Assembly: GCF_021130785.1 (NCBI RefSeq) | Contig: NW_025777540.1 | Coordinates: 1-64,000 of the forward strand | Direction: 5' to 3' | DNA length: 64,000 bases | DNA from: Homalodisca vitripennis | Lineage: Eukaryota; Arthropoda; Insecta; Hemiptera; Cicadellidae | In this document: in pieces, positions 37,278-51,656 of the stretch | Position numbering within the stretch: position 1 is the stretch's first letter | Layout: each line of letters opens with the position of its first letter | Position numbers and translations under genes: made by a program | Notes under the pieces: model-generated | What the model was told of the DNA's origin: nothing | The model's database searches: none | What the model saw: only the letters and a program-made list of their open reading frames with translations

Positions 37278-40200
37278 CTCGATTTAAATAAATGAAATAT
37301 CTGACATATAAATTTATAAATGTATTCTTTTATTAGTCATATACGAAAAGATAGTTTGTAAATTACATGAAGAACATTCTGAAACGCTCGATCCTTGGAA
37401 TACTGGACGTAAGTTTTGCCTGATCAACTAAAAAAAGTTATAGCCGTTAGTGGCAGGCCAACGCAACATTTTTTATTCATTAGGGTAATAAAGTGCGTCC
37501 TTTCTGATCTTGACCAGAGAGATAGCGCAGCGCGGTAATTATTATCTGTTGCAATGAAGTAGGGGAATGTATGACGACGATTACAGTTCAAGGTTCCTCC
37601 ACCTGGCGCAATGCTCAAGACAGCTGACTGACTCTCTTCAGCTCCGCGGGAGGATTTCTTTGATTTTACGATATTTTTGAAGAGGTAAGGCAAACTGTAC
37701 TTTTAAAGCATTTATCGTAATTTTGTTAAATAATAAGTAACTGGTTTTAAATAATTCTTTTAAACACCGAATTTCATATAAACTTGGATCAAGTGGCAAA
37801 GGCATTCTTGCATAAAAGTTAAACATGTAACTTCTAGCAAGTGAATAGTTCTCAAGTTAAATAAAATATGAATTAATTAAATTTAAAAATGCATGCTATG
37901 GTTAGTTTTTCTTTAAAGTATAAAATACAATAAATATAAAATACTGAGCCTTCTACTATAGTGCTTTGCACTAAAACCTATTGAATAGCTTTAATTAATT
38001 TATTCGTGCAATATTTTGCTTATTTTAGAGTAACGTACTTGTTACAGAGTAATAATGTCTAGGTACATGTGACACAACCAATTTACTATTGTTTTAATAG
38101 TTAATTTTGAATAATAAAATGATATCAATGTAGTTACCAATTTGTCTATTAGCGTCAATAAAATAAATAATACACTCAGACTTCAGTTACTTATGTAATA
38201 CAAAGAAGTTGTGGGCCTAGTTAGTTAAGTTTCAAAATAATACAATACTGTCCGGTCAAGTGTATGGTTTTAAACTTATGTCAGTTAATTTTAACCTTGC
38301 GTTTTATTATTCTGTCATAAATGTTTCATAATATTAAATAATATTTATAATGTGTACGTTTGATAATCTTTTATTACTAAATGTATAGAAACGTTAATAT
38401 CAATATTAATTGACGATCAGTTTATATAAATAAAAACTGTAAGCTCTTCATTAAATGTTAAAAGTTAACTCAAGAGAAAAATAACTTTTTGCTTATAAAC
38501 TTTAACATTTTGGGGAATAAAATGTTAATATATCCTTAGCTACTTTATTGTTCTTAAATATTTACATGCATATTATTAATGTTACAATTTATTGCGTTAC
38601 ATGATTTTATCGAGCAATAGATTGATCAGCACGGTTCCTTTGATTGTTTTTTGCACAATATAGTTATAATTGTAAAAACTGTGACTGTAAGTCAGTGATG
38701 TTATGCTGCTATACTGTTTATAAGGAACTTTATAGAGTTCTGGGCTTTCGCTCTCGAATGAGACTGCAAGCACCTTGGCATTCAGCTGTACAATATGTCG
38801 GGGTCTTCTGTGTGCTTCATTGATTGTACAATGTGAGGATTTCCTGTTGTGAACGCGCAGATCACTTCCTTGCGTCACGACTATACTGGTGCATATCGTG
38901 GAGTCACGGACCTGATAAGTGACTGTGACACGAAAGTCAAACTTTTCCGTTTTACGTTATTGTATTTATTTTGTTATGTGTTTATTTGTATAACAACTAA
39001 GTGAAGTTTGGCACTTCCAGAGCATACCTATTAAATAAATTTCTTGTTGATAACTAGGTAATTTTTTATATTTTGGGTGAAATTTTGGACCTCAGATTCA
39101 CTTTATTTAGCTTACATAAAAATAAAATCTGCATTTTAAAGCATGTTTTAAATTATATCATGATATTAATGGGAAAATAAATTCAATTTATTGATAATTG
39201 AAACTTGGTTGTCACTGAATTTTACCTTTCTTATCATTATTTAAGCGGTATAATTATAGTTTGTGGATGGCGATAGTACAAAAGTACTGAGAGTAGGTAA
39301 CAAAAACTAACAAAAGAAATTGTGGTATAGGAAACTTCCAGATACTTATGAACATCTTCTTTATTTATAATAAAAGCAAAGCCTAGACCTAATTTAAGTC
39401 TAGTTGAGTGTTTTACTGAGGGTGATCTGCTTTAGCCATACTTGAGAAAGCTTTACTCTAGTCAGAGAAAGCTATTTTTTTCAAAATTATTCAGGTCGAT
39501 AAATTAAGCGGTTTGTTGGTGAAGGTTGCATGCATGAAGTTACTCGTTCAAACTAATTCTGCCTTACCAGTGAGAACTATAACAACTACGGGACGGACAG
39601 GTTTCGGCATTGTTCCTATAGGAAGTACCCCGCCACGAGATAGTGTCCTGATAAATCTACATTCAGCCTACACTTGGTATTGGTAGTAACCATAACACTG
39701 ACTTTGCCGACTTACTACTCCAACCCCACATACGCAACCGACTGGTGCCTGGGCCGTTAATATATATTCCTTTTATTTTAACTCTTTTCAAAATTCCTAG
39801 ACATGGCAAAGTTTTGTTTTACTTCAATAGTTTGTACGCTGCATTATTAAACTGCAATCAGACACCACCACTACAATATTAAATGGTTTTCTTATTTATT
39901 CTACATTTCAAATTGTGTCCATGAGTCCTGCAATATACAGTGTCTTCCACTTTAAAGACTTTATGATTCCTATTGCGTATTTTATTTAAAATTCCATTTA
40001 TGTTGCTTCCTTAAATTCGATAATACATCAGCTTATCGTTTACTCTCATTAACACTTAGTTTTTTTTATGTAAATGACATTTAATCCCCGTTCTAACAAC
40101 TACTCATTACAGGGGTTTTAACTTAATAAAATTTCTAAACACGATAGCCCGTAGCAATATTCACACATCCCAGAGTTTTAAAATATATTGTCTTCTAATT

Positions 40201-41870
40201 ATTGTAAAGTTTTCCTGAATTATGTTTTCAGAGTGGAAGCAACCAGTTGAATTTAAAGTAACTTCTTTAGATTTGCCGTGGTTTTACTTATGACAATATA
40301 GCATCCAAAATTTCTTTCCTGATAAAATCTAAAAATGGTTTGAACAAAACCCTTCTACAACTAACTTAAATTTCCCTGTATTATTAAAAACAGACATTTT
40401 TCTCGAATTTTTCTCCATTTGGTTTATTTATAGGCGATAGCTATCATTCAATTGTTAGTAAATCTACGTACAAGAATTATTAGAATCTAAAATCAAATAT
40501 GTTCTGAACATTATTTGCAAGTCCACTTAAGGCTAAGTTTAAATCATAATTTTTATATATTTCTGTAATATTTCACCATAAATTTCATTGTTATTAATAG
40601 GCGTGTAAGGCATTTCGTTGTCACGTTTGGTTCATATTTGATGAAAAGGTAAAAACAACATTGTTTCGACGCATCTCCCCAGTCTACCAAGTTTGTTGTG
40701 GTGCGACAACACAGAGCTCAGTTCACTATTGCCAGTGATGAGATTGAAGCTACGTTCTTCTAGTTATTCTCTGAATTTATTAATGGATCAGATATCTAAA
40801 AATATATCCTTATGGTAGTACTTAAGTTACACTCACCTTCACACAATGTTTATGAATAATAAGCAGTCAACCTCATCTTACCGCCAGGTTCCATTTGTAC
40901 TCAGGATGAGCCCAGTGCTACATTGTTGGCGGCACAAACCAAATAGAATTCCTTATTTAAGTTGAGAATAGCTAAAACTAGCGGATTAGTAATAACATTT
41001 TTCGTACAAGTTTGCATGTTTTTAATTTATTCACGACAATAAAGATTCAGCATTTTTCTTTCGTATATCAAATAGTAGAGCATCTACTTGTGCATAATCG
41101 TGCATACATGTTGGAAAATTACAATTTATTCTAATAAATTTGACCTTGTTTGTCCTTAGGCCTAGGACTGTTTGGATATGTTAAGTTCTATCAGCATCAA
41201 TGTTCACTCGTTTTTTTCACAGTATTGTCTATGAAATTTTTCACTAAAACAAATAACTAATTTCACTTTATATTCTCCACATTGTTTGGTAAACTGTGAA
41301 TACTGGCACGTTAACACTCCTCATACGTGTGAATGGAGTAAAGCAATAATACGTTCAAAATATGTTAGAACACACACGGAATTCGAATCTCCTTAAACAG
41401 AATCTCAATAAGCTGACAACAACCTACTAACAACACCTAGATTTAAGATAGCCTTTTAAAACTATAGCTCCCATATGGTACTGAACATTTGGTTAAATGT
41501 GATCTTTTGGATATACTCATTTGGTTATAGCCTTTTAAGAAATTGATAAATCTAAATACTTAAATATCATTCAAATGCTAGTACAAACTCTGCCATTCCC
41601 CTATTGGTTTAGTTAAATTTTCTAATCTGCCTTTTTGTTTATTTTAACTATTACAAGTCACTCCTTAATTTTTTTTCCTAACAAATACCCTGAGGTAATT
41701 TGAAGCATACTATTCAATCCTAAATACAGTTGTTTGCCACTCCAGTAATAGCGGAAATCTAAATTTATGTTAAGTGAGACATAAAATTTGTATTGAAACT
41801 TGTTTCGTTTGATTTTTAATTTGATGGGATTTTATTACAATAAAATGAAAGTTCAGTTGAAGATTTTAGT

Positions 41871-41901
<31 letters not shown>

Positions 41902-42066
41902 TTCTTAGCATTTGTTTTCAAATTAGAAAACAGAAAAGATGGCATATCTTTGTTCCATAGCGATAGTACATTTGTATTTGTTTCCATAGATACAATAATT
42001 TCTTTTTTTTAAACCAAATTTGGTTTATTTAAATATCAAAGCGAAACGTTCTAGTGAAGAATCAAA
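37278..42066. other. Intergenic; GC-richer islet at 37.42-37.67 kb
   Basis: Mostly AT-rich with no gene recognised. The islet at 37420-37670 is clearly richer in GC and carries an open 89-codon minus-strand frame (37424-37693) without a known domain; it may be a SINE or another repeat. A second minus-strand frame at 38597-38878 is equally uncharacterised. A short TA run lies at 41871-41901. Confidence 0.4.
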
Positions 42067-42171
42067 ATGGATGAGAGGGTTGGAATCTGGTTCTGTGTGC
42101 TTCTATTTTGGCTTGTATTCCTTGTGGGGTCCTTCTTATACATCCAGGAAATTAATATGAAGAAGGAGTAA
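42067..42171 (+). CDS. Small ORF encoding a 34-residue single-pass membrane peptide
   Basis: The ATG at 42067 sits in a near-ideal insect start context (ATCAAAATGG). The frame reads MDERVGIWFCVLLFWLVFLV followed by a GSFLYIQEINMKKE tail, then TAA at 42169-42171. It has an acidic/basic N-terminus, about 20 hydrophobic residues forming one transmembrane helix, and a charged C-terminus. This layout is typical of functional small membrane peptides. I do not recognise the family; it is not sarcolamban, sarcolipin or OST4 as I know them. A splice-acceptor-like AAATATCAAAG lies about 30 bases upstream, and an ATTAAA signal at 42280-42285. The peptide's function is unknown. Confidence 0.55.
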   Translation: MDERVGIWFCVLLFWLVFLVGSFLYIQEINMKKE

Positions 42172-45100
42172 ATATCTCCTAAAATTTAATATCTTATTCA
42201 ATCTGCATAATTCATGTGAATATTATCTGTAAATATTTATCTCTCGTTAAAGGTTTTTATAATAATGTATGCCGTAAATATTAAACCAACTATTGTGTTT
42301 ATTTCTGTACCAATTTTAAAATTTTTTAGATAGGGGTTGTAAGGTAGTGGTCACATCTTACCATGCAAAGTGTGATTGGTGGTTCATATATTTAAATATA
42401 GGGCTATTGTGAGAGGATTAAATTAGTAGGTTCCAATGAGTATAAAATATTAAATGTATAACAAAATACAATTTTAATTTAAAATAACAACAGAGCAGAA
42501 CAGAGATTTAATATCTTAAAATGCCAATACTAAACATAAATAAATGAATATAATTTGAAATTGGATTCTATAGTACAAGTTATGTTTCATTGTTTTAATC
42601 ACAAATTTCGTAGCTAATAATAACACCTAAACAATTTTCTTATGCTTTGTTTTCATGCACGCAGGAAGATCAGAAAAATATTAATTTTAAAATATTTATA
42701 AATTGTAATATATATTACGTATTAAATGGAATACTTTGACAAATTATAAACATTACATAAAATTTATAAATAGGCGTATGTATTACAAATGCAAACTATT
42801 AATATAATATCCCTACAAATGATAGTTTAGTTAATCACTTTAGGTACAGGTACCTTGGAAAATTAAATTAAACATATTATAACTGTTAATAAAACCCTGA
42901 TATTATGGAATATTACACTGAAAAAACTAAATACAAAATGTCTAAGCACTTTATTTTCACTTGGCACTAACACATGACACTATTTCGCCTAAAGTAGTTT
43001 TATCCCGCACTCGAACACTCTCACTCGCACTCCCTATTGTTTCCTGCCACCGTTAAAATTTCAGATGACTGCCGATCTTCACCTTGTTCTCCAAGATCTT
43101 TCAATGTAGCCCCCGTCAGCTCGCTTGCCATATATTTCAATAATAATTGGTGGGTACAAATATTTTTATACCAGCATTGTTATTTGTTCTAGAACTCTCT
43201 TTACTAATTTTACCTTAGGTTTAACTGTTCGTTACGCTCTTATTGCTATCAGTTCCTTTTTTACTATATTTTCAAATTTATATTATTATTATCATAAAGC
43301 TCTTAAATATTTATAAACTTATTTGACAAGTCATGTGTTTTTCAAAATACGCATTATAAGTGTTATGTCATGCCATATGTATATATTCCACATTTAAAAA
43401 CATCTCTGTGCCAGGAGTACTATTTAAGTCATTATTTTTATTAATCAGAATATAACTGCAAATTTTAAGGGTGCCAAGGAATGTGTCACCCGACATGAGG
43501 TTAAAATGTTTAAATTCATATATCGAGTCCGATTAACTCTACAATTAGGAAGTACGATAGTTGCTTCTGTGCTGAAAGATATCCAAGTCATTGCGCCGTT
43601 ATAGACACAGGAGAAAAAGAGCGAGCGTAACGAGCAAGGGTTGGTCTTCCATATTTTTATCTTTATCACAATAAGATCTTATAATATTAAGGGCGGAGAT
43701 AACAAGCTAGCACACGTCTCAGTCCATGCTCTACACAGTCTAAAACTACACAGTTTTCGATTCGTCATATATTAAGAAACCCAACACAAGTTTACAACTT
43801 CGTCACGATGCTTAATATAATTCTTGACCTGTTTCTCATGACCTATTAGTCATGCAGTTATTCCTTTAAAAAATTCTCATAAGTGTAGTAGGCTACATAA
43901 AAACATTTTGGACAACAATTATTTGGACTCGGAAGATCACGAAAGTTTATTGTGTGAAAATTAGACAGAAATGAAGTTTAAAAATTTTTCTCTAAATATG
44001 AATATACAGTCAAAAGTAGCGACTATAACGCCTTGACGCCACGTGAGAGCATTTTACAAGAATTTGAACTTGCCATACATTATAATAAACCTAGGTTATT
44101 ATTTAACTTTAAACAGAAAGATTCTTTAACTAAATAATATTAGGAGAAAATTATCAAAGAGCATCTAGCTTTCTATGTGTAACTTTAATTCGACGCGTGC
44201 GCAGATTTAAAATGAGTTAAATATTTGCATCAATCCTTATAGTTTTATAATTCATAAATGTATATGCAAAGGTAGACAAGGATATTTAAAAGATATTTTA
44301 AATAAGAATGAATAACAATATTTAACTATACTTTAAAATTCGGTTGTGTCAGTTAGACATTTGATAGTGTGTAAAAGCCGCTAACATGAAATGCTCGTAA
44401 AGCTATTCCATAAAATAAATAAATAAATAATTTATTTTTGCGTTTGTAATTTCAAAGTTTGCGCATTACATCGTAATGTGTTACGTAAAGTGAAGTTTCT
44501 ACCGAGATAACCAGATATTATTTTGGCAGTCAAAGATACCTTCCGGCTCCACAAAATTCTCCTCTTTACAGTTTTTACTTTTTACCAATACTGCTCCTAC
44601 TGCTTTATTATAAAAACTCTGTTAGTATTACATACTTGTGCTTGTGTTCTGGCAGCTATCTATCAACACTAATACCTAATTAATGATTTATTCTAAAGGC
44701 TGGTCCTGAAAAAAACAGAAATTTTATTTTATTTATTTTCAGGACTATAATATTTTATAGTACCAAATCAAATACGAAAACTGATGTTACATGATGTAAT
44801 ATACTGATAATGGAATGTATTTACTGAATTCAATGATAAAGTAATTTATCATAGAATAAAAAAAAACGGCCGCATTTTGTTTTTAAATCTCAAACTTTCT
44901 TTGGTGCAGATGATGTTACAAATTAGCGACAGTAAACATTATATACAACTTATAATTTACAGTTTAACTTTTATAGCGCTTATATAAATTACTTTTGAAT
45001 CTATCATTTTTGGCTTATGTTATTTAAATGATGCTAAAAAGTTTGCTTATTTTTTATTACTGACTTTAATATTTTGTCAAACTTATACAAACAAATAGAA

Positions 45101-45529
45101 TAAATTAAACTATTTAGTGTATAGTACATTATAAGTTCCTTGTAACTTTTTTGATCTTTCTCTCACCTTAGCAGTATGTATTTCTGTATTATATTTGATA
45201 AGTCTATGTTGATTTGACTGATCCCAGACGTCAGTAGGGTTAGAGCATAATCACAAAATCTTTAACCTTTTATATACGAAATGAATATAACACTACCTAT
45301 GGGTAGGATTTTGCACGCGCGTTTTCAGTAAATAACGGGAAGATCATTAACACATATCTTCTAATTGATATGTTACTCATCAGATAAATAAAGGCCAATG
45401 TAAGATATTTGAATTGAAGTTTTCGTTAGTAATATCATGTTTTTTTAAAACCTCAAAATATTTTAGTTGCATTTGAACGATAATGGTGCTTCAAGTATTT
45501 TACAATTGTTGCCATATTATTAAAATATA
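42172..45529. other. Intergenic, no gene recognised
   Basis: AT-rich. Slightly GC-richer patches at about 42960-43130 and 43480-43660 do not show a recognisable domain. An (AAAT)n stub at 44416-44431 may be the tail of an old retroelement. Confidence 0.4.
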
Positions 45530-47150
45530 TGATTCTAACTGCGCTTGCTTTTTTATGGCAATTTACTAATGAGGCTATAAAAAAGCTATGGAGCAAAAAG
45601 GCCATGTGGCTTTTAACAGACTTCAATTCTATCTTTTGCAGTGAGTAAATGTAAACATTTGTATGAATATATCTTCACGATTACGGCCACAATTCTTAAC
45701 GCATCTTTGCGATTCTTATTCTAAAAATTCTACAAGTGAATGGCAAGGTTACGTTCGTTGTACGCAAACCGGACCAAGGGAGGTGATTTTTTAGGGTCAA
45801 AACATATTCTACAGAACTAACTGAGCTATAGACGAAGTTTTTCAAGAAGCCTCATTTCTATATATATATATAATACTCAGTTCGTTAATGATGCACGTCA
45901 AAATTGAATTTGGTTATAAGTTCCCTAGCTTAAGCGCTATCACCGATGTAACAGTTTATTGTGTTCCTGATCATGAATTGGTGTTTGGGAACGAGAGAGC
46001 TTGAGCTTGACTGATGTTGGCTTGATGTCTGACACTATGAGGTTTTAACGGTTCTGTGAAATTCTTAGGTGTGACTCTTCTATAGCTGTCTTGAAGTGGA
46101 GTCACTACAATAAACATGAGAGAAGGTGGAGACTACATCTTGGTCTGAGGATGAGGAAGCTGGTGCTACAGCCACCTTCCCCGTTGGTGATAGATTCTTA
46201 TCCTCTAAGGTCGGAGATGTGAGTGCGCGCAATGGTCATCTGCAGAAGCATCTTCACAGAGTTGTCTTTTTCCGGGAGAATCTGCCCTGTAGGCAGTGTG
46301 ACGAGCAGGAAGGAAATACTGAACATCTTCTCTTTCACTGTAAATCGGTTTCTTTTAAAAATGATGTCTTGATCGTGTTAAAAAAAGAATTATTACTTTC
46401 ATATCTAATATACTTTTTACCGGATGGTCTTTTATTTATATAGGTTTCTATAACGAAAAAAACAGATTTAAATGCTTTATTTAGTAAGGCGATAAAATCT
46501 TAAACGGCGATGGACATATTCAGTTTTGTGATCAAGGATATTTCAGCCAGGAAACTGTTTTATGTAACCTCTTGGATTCAGCACTTTTCCCTAAGCAGCG
46601 GCATATGCTAAATGCATATCAGCGTACTCCTTATTATTATACACAGCTATATTATATATAGCTACCAATTTACAAATATAAATAGTGTAACTAACCGCCA
46701 ATCGTTATATTTAGAACAAATGAGTATTATTTTATCTGTCATTTAAAATTAACAGTTATAGAGATAAATGGCGCCAATTACAAAACCGGAAAGGCATAAT
46801 ATATATTCAAATATTTTGTAAAAGACCTTATTAATTAACTTAACATAAATGCAAACTTTAATGTTGTACTCTCTAATAGGTTTTAAAGTATTACTTGAAA
46901 AACATATGAAGGGTTAAACAACCAACAAAACGAGATAGGACATATTATATTCCTATGAAATGTTTTGCTTGTCATTTTTGTAGCTATATCTCAAAAACCA
47001 TCCTGTGTATATCTGCTACAAAAATATATTTAATTCTATTATATATTGCGCTTCTGTATTCAATATATTTTAATTTAGTTATCCAGTAAGGTCTAGTTCT
47101 TGTGGCAAATCATTAAAGAAAATCATACGCAAAATTTTATTACTTTCATA
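45530..47150 (+). mobile_element. RNase H-bearing LINE remnant, copy B
   Basis: This is the paralogue, in the same orientation, of the 7.8-11.4 kb remnant. It starts in an ITDVTVYCVPDHELVFGNER segment (about 45935-46000). This matches the C-terminal RNase H motif WVPGHxGxxGNExA, with Cys for Trp. It runs through the C-terminal zinc motif at 46126-46443 and ends in a 3' UTR shared with copy A. Similarity between the copies persists to about 47.15 kb. Neither copy can be active. Clade: RNase H-carrying non-LTR group (I/R1/LOA-like). Confidence 0.6.
46126..46443 (+). pseudogene. LINE ORF2 C-terminal CCHC-type zinc motif
   Basis: A 105-codon frame contains NGHLQKHLHRVVFFRENLPC and then RQCDEQEGNTEHLLFHC. 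Together these give the C-x2-C-x8-H-x4-C motif found after RNase H in many insect LINEs. The apparent ATG start is fortuitous; the true frame enters from upstream. The last ~35 residues are out of register with the family and probably follow a shift. Confidence 0.75.
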
Positions 47151-48636
47151 ATGGTCTAATAAGGTTTCAATTACATATTTCACCACTGGAACCAGATAAG
47201 AATAGTCGCAATCCAATTTCATATCTATTGAAACTTATTAATATTTATATTAGTACATTGTGAATGGAATCCGTATGTTTTATGAGAAATTGTTCTATGC
47301 TATACAGTTAGATTTTTGAATTGCTACTCTTATCGTAACAAATTATATAAAATAATATATCTGTCATTTAATAACACCAGATTTATAATTATGTATTGAT
47401 AGTGTTCACACTTCGTGGTAACAGAGTAGAAAGAGAGGGTTCACGTATCCAAACAAGTATTTAGATGCTTCGTATTGCATAAATGCATTACTTGTCTTTT
47501 AAAGTATAAACTCCCACGTCATCATTTTATTTGTAACTGTTATGTATAACAAGGTACTAATAAGCAATATACGAAACGTTTTGTAATCCGTGTATGCTTT
47601 TATTGATTCAATTAAACCAGACTATAATGCTGTACTTTATGTTTTTGAGTAAGTATAGTAAATAATTATGTATGACAACCATTTTGAATCTGAGATAATA
47701 TGTATTTGTGAATTTATCCAAAAATACCTTTTCTTTAGAAAAAAAGTTGGCAAAGTTAGAATTTTATATATTTATTCAGTTTAAATAGTAATATTTAACA
47801 GATATTAAACTAAACAAAACAGGAATGTACTTTATGAGACATGTCTTACTTATTTGTACCTGTCACAACATATTAAAAAATATAAGGAGTAACGCATAGC
47901 CAGTATGTGTAAATGATCAAATATTATAATTATATTAATAATATAATTATAATTTTTTTAATACATAATTTACTTGTGGACTTTCTTTAAATAAAATATT
48001 TATCAATCTTGTTATTGTGCTTAATTTACACGGAGTGAAAGTTCTAAGTTCACTTTATAATTTTTATTTACATGTTTGTTGTTTACACATGTTTAGTAAG
48101 AGCCATTTAAAATATTTTATATTTAGTCCTACAGCGGTTTCTAACCATTACAATTGTATGTTGACAAGGTGTTTATGAAACAAGTATTATATTATATTAA
48201 GATGAAAATTTATTCTTCTTTGTATTTTCTCACTAAAGCTATAGACACAAATAGTTTAATACCGATTGTGGATAGAAGTGTAAGTTACTAAATAAATCAT
48301 TCATAGTTTATATTTTTTGTTTATGTACATACAGTCTATTTAATATATAATGGAGTTAATCTAAGAAACCCACATTTAGTAATGATTATTGGAAACTTGG
48401 AAAGGTATTAGGTAGGCCTAATGAAAAGAAAGTCTGTGAATTTAATAATTTTGTATAATGCTTCATCCATGAAAATATATGTGAGTAGTGCTAAATAAAT
48501 AAATAGCTAGTGAGATCCCTATTCAATGACATCGCCAACTGATATCCATTTATGTGCAAGGGAGGAGTTAACACGTAGGAGGTTTCGATAGTGGCATTCC
48601 TTCAGGCATTCATTAGTGTAGACGAGCTGCTGGGAC
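47151..48636. other. AT-rich intergenic sequence downstream of the secreted-protein gene
   Basis: No gene or element recognised. A short AAATAAATAAAT stub lies at 48494-48506. Confidence 0.5.
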
Positions 48637-48962
48637 TTAATATAGTTGTTGACGCATATTTTGTATATTGTATGGGTATGGAAATATTTGATACTGTGGA
48701 TATTGTGGGTATTGACCTCCCGCAGGTTTGCCAACAAACCCTTGACCCATATCACCATAGCCTCCACGGCCATGGCCTATACCTGCGCCTGCATGCACTC
48801 CTAGCAAATTTGCACCGATCCCGAATCCGAAAAGTGAGCCGAGGAACGAAAAGAAACTCCTTTATTCTTTGGGTTTGCTCCGTGTTTCTTTAGTTCTTCT
48901 AAAGTTGGGTTCAAGCTGCTGGATGTTGTGAGAGGTATTGCTATGGAGCTGAAGTCTTCTTC
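48637..48962 (-). CDS. Exon 2 of a small secreted Gly/Tyr/Pro/Gln-rich protein gene
   Basis: On the minus strand an ATTTTCAG acceptor (AG at 48964-48963) opens into EEDFSSIAIPLTTSSSLNPT, then LEELKKHGANPKNKG. A one-base shift near 48846-48860 (a T-rich run) moves the reading into a frame that encodes GFGIGANLLGVHAGAG, then GHGRGGYGDMGQGF, then GGQYPQYPQYQIFPYPYN, with a stop at 48639-48637. The length, 326 bases, is one short of a multiple of three, as a single lost base would give. The composition resembles glycine-rich cuticular, egg-shell or secreted defence proteins; the function is unknown. Exon 1 is at 51657-51716. The shift is either a disabling mutation or an assembly error. Confidence 0.6.
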
Positions 48963-50810
48963 CTGAAAATTATAAATATATACTGTATGTTTATGTACTA
49001 CATAAATATTAATAGGTATTAAAATATTCTAGTCAACATGCTATATTATGTGCTTGAGCGCTATTATCACCTTGTTTTATATAAATATAACTATTGATAC
49101 AATGATCATATATTTTATATTTGCATTATATGGATTCATTTAGTCAATATATCAGGTTCCCTAATAATAAACAAATTCATATTTTTTTCATTTTTGAAAT
49201 AGTACAGAATTAGGACCATGACTATTTCTTGCATTTAACTTTAAAAAATTTTGTTTTCTGATAAAAATATAAATCGCAGGAAACATGTAATATTACATAT
49301 GTAAAAAACATATGTAATAATCGTAGACTTTTCTAAACTGTTTTACTGTTAGATATCGTAAATATTCAGTTATTTTACAATAGATACCTACGTAATTATT
49401 AATCATAATAATTATTATTAATTTATTAAACACCGTAAAATATACGGTACCATATGTATTTTACATCTTTATTAAACATTATTATGACACTATAAAATAC
49501 AGTTTAATATGCAATACATTAATTTTTAGTTCTATTTCACTGACAGACTTTGTCTTTAAACTGTTTAACGAAACGAACGTTGCTCATTGTATAGTTTGGA
49601 AGCACCTTTTATATTTTTTAAAACTTAGATATATGGATATTCCTGTTTGAATGATAGTACCTGAATTTCCATTACCACAAGTACAATTTTAAGAGGCTAA
49701 TAACATCGTTACAATTTTAAATGAATACATAATTCTGCGTACGCATTTTTACGGTTAAGTAAATTATATTGCTTGAGTGGTACGAACAAAAAGGTGATAA
49801 TGTAAGCGTCAATTACTAATTTTGATTTTAACCATTCAAGGTACCTTAGCTGTAACTGATAATACTAGCTGGGCGGTAGTTTCAAAATTGAATTAGTCAT
49901 AGTGAGAATTTGCTCTCTTATTTTAATAACAGAAATACCTTCTTAATTGACATACATCTATTTTGAACAAAAGGATTCATATAAAGTATCTAATTTAAAA
50001 CATATATCCTAAATTACAGTTTCTAATTATGGATTTGATTAGCCAACATGATTTTAGACATTTCGGAATCTTTGTATTTAAAAATGTTAGTAGAATTATT
50101 TTGTAGTTTTGTAACATGCAATGAAGGTAAGTATTGTTAAATGTAATATATGTTTATAACAGTTTAAAAGTAATGTAATGCAATCAAACTGGGATTAGCC
50201 AATAAATGGTACTTCATTATGAGCTCTTTTAAATGTTCGACTCATTTTCAATCCAGTCTAGATATTGAATCTACGGAACAACACAAAATTATTGAACATT
50301 TGGTATAATCATTAAATGATATTCATTTACATAGATATAAATTAAACTCTTAAACACGAAACGACCGTACACTAGATAGAATAATATAAATCTGTTATAT
50401 TATTTTCTATAAAATACCCCAGTTTATATCTATGTACAGAATTTTTACTGTAGACCAGATTGGGAACTCTTATTTATCCTAATATCGTCTCATTTTCTGT
50501 TCACAAGATAATTTTTAAATATTGCAAGCTATTTGATATGTTAATGGATCTTCATGGAAAAACATTAAACTGCCCAATTATAAATTAATAGGGGACTTTT
50601 TCTGTTTTCAAAGTATCTAATTTTTTTTAAATATTTCTGTCACATTGATCATGTACGTTACATAATTATAAATCTCAAATGTAAAAACAATTAATATTTA
50701 ATGGTTACAGCATATAATTTGTATAGGTTTTTAAATAAACCTTTCTAATTAAAAATTTTTATTTACATTTTGTATTTTGGCCACCAAATGTGACGTGAAG
50801 TCACAACCCC

Positions 50811-51050
<240 letters not shown>

Positions 51051-51465
51051 GCTACACATTTGTCAGAAGGCATAAAATTGCAGAATTCCTTAACTATCCT
51101 ATCTACTAACACTAATGGTAATAGTAACGCTAACACTAATTTAGTAGTGAATTTAACCGCAATTAACGATTATGGAATATTTTTCTTTCAAAGATAATAA
51201 ACATTGGTGATTTCCACGTTTTTAAAAATCACTATATTTTTGATGCCAAGTAATTACTTGTTTGTATTTTAAAATTCTTATTCCAAAGACTGTATGCACT
51301 TAAATTTAAAAAATGTCAAATGTTTAGTCCGTTTAGTGAAATTTATTTATATTACACGCTCAAATAAATTATAATATAAATTTCTTGATCACAAAGCATC
51401 AAAATAAACATATTAATATTAAAAAAAACCTACCGTTGTATATTTATTACACAACCCTTGCATAC

Positions 51466-51468
<3 letters not shown>

Positions 51469-51530
<62 letters not shown>
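51469..51530. repeat. (TA)n microsatellite
   Basis: About 30 TA units, followed by ATGTATGTATATATGTATA. Confidence 0.96.
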
Positions 51531-51656
51531 TGTATGTATGTATATATGTATAATTAATAACGTTATATTCTTCAAGTAAATATTAATTTACATTTAAATT
51601 CATAAAACATTAAAAAGCATATCTAACTACATGTGTTATATACTAAATATTGTTAC

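Noticed and set aside
38597..38878. 93-codon minus-strand frame
   Set aside because: No domain, signal peptide or splice evidence; compatible with chance.
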